From: Arachidicoccus rhizosphaerae
Lineage (GTDB): Bacteria; Bacteroidota; Bacteroidia; Chitinophagales; Chitinophagaceae
Length of the DNA stretch: 54,677 nt
Direction: 5' to 3'
Assembly (NCBI RefSeq): GCF_900107765.1
Contig: NZ_FNQY01000027.1
Coordinates: forward strand, 1 to 54,677
Shown in pieces: positions 17,886 to 26,290 of this stretch. Below the pieces are notes generated by a model, which saw only the letters and a list, made by a program, of their open reading frames with translations, made no database searches and was not told the origin of the DNA. Made by a program: the position numbers and the translations under genes. Within the stretch, counting starts at the first letter, position 1. Every line of letters begins with the position of its first letter.

Positions 17886-20800
17886 ATGTACAAATTATTG
17901 TTTAATCTAAAAAACAGCAGACTGCTTATGAAAAGGAAAGTCTTATTGCTTTGTTTATTTACGGTGTTTTTAACTGCTTTTGCTTCAGCGCAGATCACGC
18001 TGAAAGTAGATAAGGTCCCTTTGGAAGGAGTCTTAAAGGCAATCCAGAATCAATCTGGTTATACCTTCTTTTATAGCTCAAAGCTTTTACAAGGTACGCA
18101 CAGTGTAAGCCTGGATGTGAAAAATGATTCGATTAATCATGTGCTGGACCTTATTTTTAAAGGCCAGCCCGTTGAATATGAAATTGTCAACAAAACCATT
18201 GTTATCAAAAGAAAGCAGGCGCCCGGTCAGGAGGACCAGGTAAAGGGCCGTGTTTTGGATTCTGCGGGACATCCTTTACAAAATGTGGAGGTCAGAGCCC
18301 TAGGAACGGATGTTGCCACTCTAACAGATCTTGATGGTAGATTTTTAATACAAGTTGATAAGAAAAACGGCCCGATTAAACAATTGGCCTTTTCTTATGT
18401 AGGATACAGAGGCACAATAGTGCAGGTTGAAGGTAAAAATACGCTGGCTGTCACCATGGAACCTGAAGATAAATTACTGGATCAGGTAATGGTCATTGCG
18501 TATGGTAAGGCAAAACGTCAGTCTATTACGGGTTCCGTTTCCAGTATAACATCTGATCAGATTGAAAAACGTCCGCTGACAACCGTTACCGGTGCATTGG
18601 AGGGGGTTGATCCTGGTATTCAGGTGAATAACGCTTATGGGCAACCCGGTTCTTCCCCTACTATCAGAATACGTGGTTTTGCTTCAGTAAACGGAGAAAA
18701 TGATCCATTATATGTATTGGATGGTGTTGTGTTTCAAGGAAGTATCGCGGATATTAATCCTGCGGATGTAGAAAGTATCTCTGTATTAAAAGATGCAACT
18801 TCAGCAGCACTCTATGGTTCCAGAGCCTCTAATGGGGTTATCGTCATTACAACAAAGTCTGGCAAAAAAGGTACTACCAGTTTAGAGGCTTCCACAAACC
18901 AGGGGGTCTATAATAGAGGTATTGCGGAATACGACAAACTGGGAACGGACGATTATATGGAGGTGATGTGGAAAGGATATCGCAACTCTTTGATGACTTC
19001 CAGTCCCAGCAAATATCCAACCGCTGATTTAGCAGGAGCGGAGGCATCCAGTACCTTGATTTCTGATATTCTGGGATATAATATCTATAATAAAGATGCC
19101 GATCAGTTATTTGATGCGAATGGAAAATTAGTAGACGGAGCAGCAGTATTATCTGGTTATCAAGGGGATCTGAATTGGTATGATCCTGTGCTGCGTAATG
19201 GTTACCGCAGAAACTATAATGTATCCGGAAGTGCTGCCACTGATAAAAGTAGTTTGTTCTTTTCTGCAGGCTATCTGAAAGAAGATGGATTTGTAAAAAG
19301 AAGTGGTTTTGAACGCTTTAACGGCTTAATTAAAGGGTCTGTCAAGCCGACAACCTGGATTGATATGGGTTTTAATATGTCGGGTTCCAGACAAGAGTCT
19401 AATTATGTCTCACAAAGCTCTTCTACGGCTTACGCCAATCCTATCTATTTTGCCCGTAATATGGCACCGATTTATCCAGTGCATCTGCATGATGCTGCTA
19501 CGGGGGATTATATTTTGGATGAATTTGGCAATAAACAATACGATGATGGCGCTACTACTTATACACGTCCACAGAATTCTGGTAGAAATGCCGTATGGGA
19601 ACTGCAACTGGATAATGATTATACCACCAGAACCACTTTAAGTGGACAGTTTTATACAGCAATCAAATTTTTAAGAGACTTTACAGCGTCCACTACAGCG
19701 GATGTGAATTATAGAAATTCTCAGGAGCGTACCTATAATAATGCGATTATCGGCGATGGCGCGGGTAACAACGGCCGCACTTCCAGAACAGAGTATAACT
19801 ATAAAACCTATACATTCCGTCAGCAGTTAAACTGGCAAAAGCATATTAAAGATCATGATATAACTGCGCTTGTAGCACATGAAAATTATAAATATAATTA
19901 TACCTATCAGTATGGTTATAAAACCACTCAAACTTTCGCGGGGGATGATGAGCTGATTAACTTCACTAATATCACCAGTCTGGACGGGTATTCCAATAAT
20001 GCGACCACCGAAAGTTATCTCGGAACGGTCAGGTATAGTTATAAGGATAAGTATTTTGCAGATGGTTCTTATAGGCGTGATGGATCTTCCAGATTTTCCG
20101 AAAAGAAAAGACAGGGTGAATTCTATTCATTGGGTGCTGCCTGGTTGATTACCAGAGAGAATTTCATGAAAAATATCAGTTTTGTAAATGACCTGAGACT
20201 GCGCGCATCCTACGGACAGGTGGGTAACGATGCTGGTGCAGGCTATTATAGTTTCCTGTCGCTTTATGAGCAAGATCAGAATGCAAATCTGGCTGCCTTT
20301 TACAAAAAGCAGTATGCGAATCCTGACTTGGTCTGGGAATCTGAGAACTCCTTTAGCACAGCTTTGGAAGGTAGAATCTTTAAAAGACTGAATTTTACAG
20401 TAGAGTATTTTAATAAGCAAAATGAAGACTTATTTTTTGACGTAAATTATCCGTTATCTGGCGGTTCAACATCTACCAGTACTGCTGAAAATATACAGAC
20501 GCAAAATATCGGGAATGTTGTCAATCGTGGTTGGGAAGTTACCCTGAATGCTGATATTGTGCGGTCTACCAACTGGACCTGGAACCTGGGTGTAAACGCA
20601 ACAACTTATAAAAATGTAATCAAGACCTTACCTGAAGAAAACCGGGAGAATGGATTGATCAATGGTACGAAAAAATATATGGAAGGTCATGGTGTTTATG
20701 ATTTTTGGCTGTACCAGTTTGTGGGTGTAGATCAGTTTACAGGTAACTCTTTATATCTGGTCAATGAAACAGATTTTGGTGTCAATGGTGCAGATGTACC

Positions 20801-21401
20801 TACTGATTATCTGGTTCAGATTGGGGATAAATATTATACCACCAATACGACTTATGCAAAACAAGACTGGAGCGGTAGCGCCATTCCTAAAATCTATGGC
20901 GGTATAAACTCTACGCTGAGCTGGAAAAACCTGTCTTTGTATACCCTGGTTACCTTTAGCCTGGGCGGCAAAACCTATGATGGCAACTATCAGGATTTAA
21001 TGCAGGTAACGTCAAACCCTCATTCATTATCCACGGATGTGCTGAAGTCATGGGACGGGGTGCCGGATGGCGTTACTGAAAGTTCTGCCAACAGAATCGA
21101 TCCCAATGGAACGCCTTCCATTAACTATACCTTAAGCTCCTATAATAACGCGACTTCCAGCCGGTTTTTGCAAAATGGTTCTTATTGGGTAATTAAAAAT
21201 ATTGCCTTAAGCTACAAATTACCGCAACAGTGGTTGAACCATGTTGGTATACGGGGCGCAAAAGCAAGTCTGGGCGTAGAGAATCTATTTACTTTCACGC
21301 ATTTAAAAGGGATGAATCCGCAGTATTCATATAGCGGAACCACTGGGAACTATCTGATGACTGCCAGAGTGTTTAATGTGGGTGTATCTATCTCTTTATA
21401 A
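17886..21401 (+). CDS. SusC/RagA-family TonB-linked outer-membrane transporter with STN domain
   Basis: An outer-membrane nutrient transporter of 1171 residues that pairs with the SusD lipoprotein downstream and draws energy from TonB. After a signal peptide (ending ASAQ near 35) comes an STN signalling domain (about 38-105: ITLKVDKVPLEGVLKAIQ), which contacts the FecR protein; then a carboxypeptidase regulatory-like domain (VKGRVLDSAGHPLQNVEV); then the SusC plug with VMVIAYGKAKRQSITGSVSS, PLYVLDGVVF, IESISVL-type ESISVLKDATSAALYG and GVIVITTKSG; then the barrel to the C-terminus (VGVSISL). An alternative start is ATG 17928, which gives a tidier signal peptide (MKRKVLLLCL). The STN domain shows that this transporter takes part in signalling. 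Confidence 0.95.
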   Translation: MYKLLFNLKNSRLLMKRKVLLLCLFTVFLTAFASAQITLKVDKVPLEGVLKAIQNQSGYTFFYSSKLLQGTHSVSLDVKNDSINHVLDLIFKGQPVEYEIVNKTIVIKRKQAPGQEDQVKGRVLDSAGHPLQNVEVRALGTDVATLTDLDGRFLIQVDKKNGPIKQLAFSYVGYRGTIVQVEGKNTLAVTMEPEDKLLDQVMVIAYGKAKRQSITGSVSSITSDQIEKRPLTTVTGALEGVDPGIQVNNAYGQPGSSPTIRIRGFASVNGENDPLYVLDGVVFQGSIADINPADVESISVLKDATSAALYGSRASNGVIVITTKSGKKGTTSLEASTNQGVYNRGIAEYDKLGTDDYMEVMWKGYRNSLMTSSPSKYPTADLAGAEASSTLISDILGYNIYNKDADQLFDANGKLVDGAAVLSGYQGDLNWYDPVLRNGYRRNYNVSGSAATDKSSLFFSAGYLKEDGFVKRSGFERFNGLIKGSVKPTTWIDMGFNMSGSRQESNYVSQSSSTAYANPIYFARNMAPIYPVHLHDAATGDYILDEFGNKQYDDGATTYTRPQNSGRNAVWELQLDNDYTTRTTLSGQFYTAIKFLRDFTASTTADVNYRNSQERTYNNAIIGDGAGNNGRTSRTEYNYKTYTFRQQLNWQKHIKDHDITALVAHENYKYNYTYQYGYKTTQTFAGDDELINFTNITSLDGYSNNATTESYLGTVRYSYKDKYFADGSYRRDGSSRFSEKKRQGEFYSLGAAWLITRENFMKNISFVNDLRLRASYGQVGNDAGAGYYSFLSLYEQDQNANLAAFYKKQYANPDLVWESENSFSTALEGRIFKRLNFTVEYFNKQNEDLFFDVNYPLSGGSTSTSTAENIQTQNIGNVVNRGWEVTLNADIVRSTNWTWNLGVNATTYKNVIKTLPEENRENGLINGTKKYMEGHGVYDFWLYQFVGVDQFTGNSLYLVNETDFGVNGADVPTDYLVQIGDKYYTTNTTYAKQDWSGSAIPKIYGGINSTLSWKNLSLYTLVTFSLGGKTYDGNYQDLMQVTSNPHSLSTDVLKSWDGVPDGVTESSANRIDPNGTPSINYTLSSYNNATSSRFLQNGSYWVIKNIALSYKLPQQWLNHVGIRGAKASLGVENLFTFTHLKGMNPQYSYSGTTGNYLMTARVFNVGVSISL

Positions 21402-21422
21402 TTATTAAAAGGAATCATTATT

Positions 21423-22949
21423 ATGAAAAATATATTAAAGATATCTGCAATTTTATTGATAGGGGGATTACTGGGATCTTGTAGTAAATCCTATCTGGAT
21501 CAGACGCCTACATCAGATGTGAGCTCGGTTACTGTATTTGAGACGACGGATAATGTGAAATTAGCGGTGAACGGTCTGGCAAAACTGATGACCATTCAAT
21601 ACCTGAGCTCCCAGGGTTTTAATGGGGAAGGAACCATTAAAATGTATTACGGGAACTATCCAGGCGGAGATTTTACCGTGAATCTGCCTGGCTGGGCTTC
21701 CATTATCAATGGCACTTATAATACCAATAATACAACGATATACGATTATTATCCCTGGTATTATTATTACAAAATCATCTCCAATGCGAATGCTATTATT
21801 CTGGGAGTGGATGCCGCTTCTGGTTCAGATGAACAGAAGGCGTTTTTAAAGGCTGAGGCTTTAACTTACCGGGCTTATTGCTATATGATGCTGGTGCAGA
21901 TCTATAGCAACAGATGGAGTGATTCCAATAATGGCGCATCGGATGGAGTTGTTTTAAGACTGGATGAGTCCATCGGGGATTTAGCGATGTCTACCCTGGC
22001 AGAAGTCTACACGCAGATCTATGCCGATTTAGATCAGGCCATCAGTCTGTATACCAGCTCCGGTGAAACCAGGGCCAATAACTATGAACCGGATATTAAT
22101 GTGGCTTATGCGGTTTATGCAAGAGCTGCACTTGATAAAGAAGACTGGGCGAATGCCAGTACTTATGCTGAAAAGGCTAGAAGCGGTTATCCTTTAATGA
22201 GTACGGCTGACTATAAGGCAGGATTTTATGAGCCCACAAGTGAATGGATCTGGAGTTGCTACGGCGCTTCTGATGAGACGCTTTATTATTATTCTTATTT
22301 TGCCTATATGGCCTATAACTCCTCAGCCAGTGCGGTAAGGAGCTATCCCAAATGTATCAGCAAAGAGTTATTTGATGAAATTCCGGCTACTGATATCAGA
22401 AAAGGCCTGTTTTTGGATCCAACGGGCTATTCCTATACGCATTCTACGGGTCTTGCCGGAACGGATTTAACCAGTCATGCATTTGCCTTGTATCCTGATC
22501 TTTATTCAACTTCCAAAGTGTATGCTTATATGCAGTTTAAAGTAAAGGCAGAAGATCAGCCGGGAGTCGGTAACCTGAATAATTTCAGGTCTTCAGAAAT
22601 GTATCTGATTCAGGCTGAAGCGGATTATCACCTGAATAAATCTGCGGCTGATATCCAGAACTTACTGGTAGAACTCAATCAGGGGTCTGGTAGAGATACT
22701 GCCTATACCTGTACTAAAACAGGTACGGATCTCTTAAATGAAATCAAACTGTATCGCAAGATTGAACTATGGGGTGAAGGATTTGACTGGTTTGATTATA
22801 AACGCTGGGGTGATAAAATTGTAAGGCATACCTATGATGAGGGTGGAAGTTGGGTCGCCTCGCTGGCGCTTACCATTGCACCTGAAGATAATAATAACTG
22901 GACTTGGGTAATCCCTACAAAAGAAACCTATTATAATGACGCATTATAA
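21423..22949 (+). CDS. SusD/RagB-family surface lipoprotein
   Basis: A substrate-binding surface lipoprotein of 508 residues that caps the SusC transporter. The lipobox LLGSC puts the lipidated cysteine at residue 20, followed by SKSYLDQTPTSDVSS, the usual SusD start. TPR-like helices are recognisable (AFLKAEALTYRAYCYMMLVQ, the SusD-like N-terminal motif), and near the C-terminus are FRSSEMYLIQAEADYH and KIELWGEGFDWFDYKRWG, the hallmark end of the family. The gap to susC is 21 nt, so they are co-transcribed. Many Trp and Tyr residues fit a binding surface; the ligand cannot be inferred from it. Confidence 0.95.
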   Translation: MKNILKISAILLIGGLLGSCSKSYLDQTPTSDVSSVTVFETTDNVKLAVNGLAKLMTIQYLSSQGFNGEGTIKMYYGNYPGGDFTVNLPGWASIINGTYNTNNTTIYDYYPWYYYYKIISNANAIILGVDAASGSDEQKAFLKAEALTYRAYCYMMLVQIYSNRWSDSNNGASDGVVLRLDESIGDLAMSTLAEVYTQIYADLDQAISLYTSSGETRANNYEPDINVAYAVYARAALDKEDWANASTYAEKARSGYPLMSTADYKAGFYEPTSEWIWSCYGASDETLYYYSYFAYMAYNSSASAVRSYPKCISKELFDEIPATDIRKGLFLDPTGYSYTHSTGLAGTDLTSHAFALYPDLYSTSKVYAYMQFKVKAEDQPGVGNLNNFRSSEMYLIQAEADYHLNKSAADIQNLLVELNQGSGRDTAYTCTKTGTDLLNEIKLYRKIELWGEGFDWFDYKRWGDKIVRHTYDEGGSWVASLALTIAPEDNNNWTWVIPTKETYYNDAL

Positions 22950-22970
22950 TAGCTAACTAGGAAAAGTGCA

Positions 22971-23006
22971 AGGCGTACGATGGAATTCGTTTCATTGTGC
23001 GCTTTC
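22971..23006 (+). terminator. Terminator between susD and the S9 peptidase gene
   Basis: AAGGCGTACGATG (22971-22983) pairs with CATTGTGCGCTTT (22994-23006) over 13 bp with three G-T wobbles and a 10-nt loop, followed by CTCTTTTATT. It suggests that the peptidase is largely transcribed separately or by read-through. Confidence 0.65.
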
Positions 23007-23046
23007 TCTTTTATTGTAATGTATTGTTGAACAGAAAAAAAAGTGA

Positions 23047-25941
23047 ATGAAACGACTGATCCCATCTTTAATACTGATTCTGATCTGCCTTTTCGGCGCA
23101 AAAGCACAGTCCAAAATACCACTTGATCACAGCGTATATGACCTTTGGCAGGATATTGGTAAAATGAATATTTCTTCTAATGGCCGCTTTGTCTATTATG
23201 AAGTTAACGTACAAAAAGGAGACGGAATGCTGTATGTGCAATCCAGCTCGGGAGATACCATTGTGAAAGTAAACCGGGGTGAAAGCGGACTTTTTACAAA
23301 GGATAATAAATACTTTATCTGTAAAATTGCGGCGCCTTTTGTGGATAAGGAGGCAAAAGCAAAAGCTGTGAAGCAGTCCGCAGTACAACCGGCTGAAGGT
23401 AAGGCCCGTGGGCGGAAAGATGCGGATATGTCCCTGGATTCTTTGTTGATCTATGATCTGGTTACGGCAAGACAATATAAATTTGCAGCGCTGAAAGGTG
23501 ATTATAAGATAGCCGGTCTTACGCAAAATGTCCTTGCATGGTTATCTGAAACGGATACGGTTCAACTGCAGCCAAAAGTAAAAGACAGCGTAACGGTAAA
23601 TGCTGCAAATAAAAAAACGGCTTCCCCGGCAGCGCCGCCGGCGGAGCTGCAGCGTATGGATAAGTATCCTATGGTTGATACAGAAAAGGATCATAAAAAG
23701 GATAAGGCTAAGGCTGATTATCAGCTTAACATCTGGTCTTTAACCGCAAAAGGATTAGATAGCCTCACAACACTGCGTCATGTAAAGTCCTTTCAGTCGG
23801 ATACGACAAGTGATGATGTGGCGCTAACGAGTCTCGCCGGACGGGATCTGGACAGTCAGTCCCTGGAAGTGGTGCAAATTAAAAGCGGCCGGTTAACGGC
23901 CGTCCTTAAAAAGGCAAAGGAAGTAAAGGCGCTGGCAATGACGGATCAAAGCGGGAAAGGCTCCCTTATGAAATTGGCTTTTATCGCCACCGGCGTTGAT
24001 CATCAGGATACGCTGGGTAAGCACAATGACCTTTATTTGTGGCAGGAGGCGGGAGGTGTCCGCAAAGTGGTTTCTTATAATCAGTCTGTTTTATATAAGA
24101 ACTGGGGAGTCAGCCCCTATGCTAGACTGCAGTTCAGCCGCTCCGGTGAGCGTCTGTTCTTTGAGACGGCTCCCTTGAAACCTGAGCCGGATAGTCTGGA
24201 ACCGGCGGTTGCGCTAGATATCTGGAATACGCAAAGCGATATATTATTTACGGAACATCAGGCGAATATGGACCGGTTTAATAAAAGAGGGTACAAAGCC
24301 GTATATCTGATCAATCAGGATAAATTATGGCAGCTGGAAGACTCCGTATATGCAGACCTTGTCAGTACTTATAAAGGAGACGGACGTTATTTTTATCTGG
24401 GTACGGATTCATCCAGAAGGATTGCCAAACAATGGCTGGGTTATACCATCAAGGATTATTTTATTGTGGATATGAATACGGGGGCCAGAACGAAAATATT
24501 ACAGGGTTTTGAGGGCCGGATCTATCCGTCTTATAAAGGAGATAAAGCGCTGATTTATGATCGCAATAAAAGGCAATATGAATTATATGATGCGTTTAAA
24601 AATAGTTTAACCGCCATTGACGGATTTTCCTATCCCTTGTATGATGAACAGGATGATCACGCTGAGGCGCCTTCCAACTACGGAGTCCTGGGATGGGATA
24701 CGCTCAGTCACGCCGTGTATGTATATGACAGATATGATATTTACCGCATTGATCCTAAAAGCCTAAAACCGTCTTTGGTCGGTAAAAGTGGTCGTGAACA
24801 AAAACTTCAGACCCGTCTGGCCGAGACTTATCAGCAAAGAGGCCCCTTTTATTTTAATGGCCGTCAAAAACTATCTTTTGACCGCTATGCGGAGGATAGT
24901 AAAAAAAATCAGTTCGTCCGTTTTTCTGTATATAAACCTGGTCAAATACAAGCGGTCAATGAGTTATCTGATCATATGGCCTCACATTTAGTAAATGCGC
25001 GGGACAATGCTGAAAATAGCATGTATACGCTGGAAAATTATGAGACTTCGCCACAGGTGTACCTGAAGACCCGTTCAATGAGTCAGCGACTTTCTCAGAT
25101 TAACCAGCAGCAGGAAAAATATTGCTGGGGGCATGCACAGCTTTTTAAATGGAAAGCTTATACGGGCAAACAAACCGAAGGGATTCTGTACCTGCCTGAC
25201 CATCTGGATACCACTAAAAAGTATCCTATGATTACTTATTTCTATGAGAGGAGAAACGAGACGCTCTATAAATACATTCCACCCAAGCCGACGGGCAGTG
25301 CATTAAATATTTCTTTTTTTGTCAGCAGAGGCTATGTCGTATTTGTGCCGGATATCTGGTATACCATCGGTCATCCCGGACAGTCGGCCTATGATTATGT
25401 AATAAGTGGCGTTAAGGCGGTCGCCGGCACGCATCCATTTATAGATACCACAAGGTTAGGAATGCAGGGACAGAGCTGGGGCGGTTATCAGGTCGCCTAT
25501 CTGGTAACGCGCACTGATCTGTTTAAAGCGGCCTGGGCCGGGGCACCTGTTGTCGATATGTTCAGTGCTTATGGAGGTATTCGCTGGAAAACAGGCGCTA
25601 GTCGTGCCATGCAATATGAGAAGGGACAGAGCCGGATAGGGGCTACTCCCTGGGAAAATAAAGGGCTATATATCGAAAACTCTCCATTATTTAATATTCC
25701 CCGGATTCATACCCCTTTAGTGATTATGTCCAATGACGGCGACGGGGCGGTGCCCTGGTATCAGGGGATTGAATTTTTTATGGCCCTCAGAAGATTTGGC
25801 AAAAAAGCCTGGTTATTAAATTACAGAGGAGAAGAACATAATTTGGTTAAAAGATCTAATAAACTTGATATACAGAAAAAAGAGGCGGAATTTTTTGACT
25901 GGCAACTAAAGGGCGCTTCAAGGCCCGGATGGACCTTTTAG
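23047..25941 (+). CDS. Secreted S9-family (prolyl oligopeptidase-like) serine peptidase
   Basis: A 964-residue peptidase with a signal peptide (about 1-20, ending GAKAQ), a long beta-propeller-like N-terminal part and a C-terminal alpha/beta-hydrolase domain from about residue 700. The catalytic triad is visible: Ser810 in GQSWGGYQ, Asp899 in NDGDGAVPW and His931 in GEEHNL. S9 enzymes release short peptides from the ends of, or within, oligopeptides; this one would work in the periplasm or at the surface. The lysine-rich insert around 95-120 and the Ala/Pro-rich run near 190-200 are unusual additions. It follows susCD on the same strand, separated by a terminator, which ties the uptake locus to peptides by position only. 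Confidence 0.9.
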   Translation: MKRLIPSLILILICLFGAKAQSKIPLDHSVYDLWQDIGKMNISSNGRFVYYEVNVQKGDGMLYVQSSSGDTIVKVNRGESGLFTKDNKYFICKIAAPFVDKEAKAKAVKQSAVQPAEGKARGRKDADMSLDSLLIYDLVTARQYKFAALKGDYKIAGLTQNVLAWLSETDTVQLQPKVKDSVTVNAANKKTASPAAPPAELQRMDKYPMVDTEKDHKKDKAKADYQLNIWSLTAKGLDSLTTLRHVKSFQSDTTSDDVALTSLAGRDLDSQSLEVVQIKSGRLTAVLKKAKEVKALAMTDQSGKGSLMKLAFIATGVDHQDTLGKHNDLYLWQEAGGVRKVVSYNQSVLYKNWGVSPYARLQFSRSGERLFFETAPLKPEPDSLEPAVALDIWNTQSDILFTEHQANMDRFNKRGYKAVYLINQDKLWQLEDSVYADLVSTYKGDGRYFYLGTDSSRRIAKQWLGYTIKDYFIVDMNTGARTKILQGFEGRIYPSYKGDKALIYDRNKRQYELYDAFKNSLTAIDGFSYPLYDEQDDHAEAPSNYGVLGWDTLSHAVYVYDRYDIYRIDPKSLKPSLVGKSGREQKLQTRLAETYQQRGPFYFNGRQKLSFDRYAEDSKKNQFVRFSVYKPGQIQAVNELSDHMASHLVNARDNAENSMYTLENYETSPQVYLKTRSMSQRLSQINQQQEKYCWGHAQLFKWKAYTGKQTEGILYLPDHLDTTKKYPMITYFYERRNETLYKYIPPKPTGSALNISFFVSRGYVVFVPDIWYTIGHPGQSAYDYVISGVKAVAGTHPFIDTTRLGMQGQSWGGYQVAYLVTRTDLFKAAWAGAPVVDMFSAYGGIRWKTGASRAMQYEKGQSRIGATPWENKGLYIENSPLFNIPRIHTPLVIMSNDGDGAVPWYQGIEFFMALRRFGKKAWLLNYRGEEHNLVKRSNKLDIQKKEAEFFDWQLKGASRPGWTF

Positions 25942-26290
25942 TGATTTGCCGTGGTACTATTACGTTGCTTTAATACCGGGAAGCGGGATTACTGAAATGA
26001 AACTGCAGTTTTTTTTGGGGGGAGCAGTAAATGTTTTTGTATCCACTGTTAAAAAAGAGGAATGTGGCAACTTATATCGAGCTGCTGCATTCCTCTTTTT
26101 TTTAGTAGTTTTTTATGGAAGTATGGCCTTAATCTGCTTTAATAGCCTAACATTAATCGGTGTTTTAAAGGCCGTTTGAATTGCGTCCAACCTGCACTTC
26201 CGCATAACGCATGCTGCACGCTTTTGCCGGGGACTTCGTCACCCTTTTTATATAGTTGGTGGGTGGTTTATCCCGGCATAGGCTGCTGCG
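25942..26290. other. Intergenic region between the convergent S9 peptidase and rnr genes
   Basis: No gene is supported. Small open frames here have no start context or family signature. The main content is the strong hairpin at 26051-26103. Confidence 0.6.
26051..26103. terminator. Bidirectional terminator between S9 peptidase and rnr
   Basis: AAAAAAGAGGAATG (26051-26064) pairs with CATTCCTCTTTTTT (26088-26101); the A and T runs on both sides give a T tract in either direction. It is about 110 nt after the peptidase stop and about 190 nt after the rnr stop. Confidence 0.8.

Noticed and set aside
23068-23526. 152-codon minus-strand frame
   Set aside because: Antisense to the signal peptide and N-terminal part of the S9 peptidase, with no recognisable domain.
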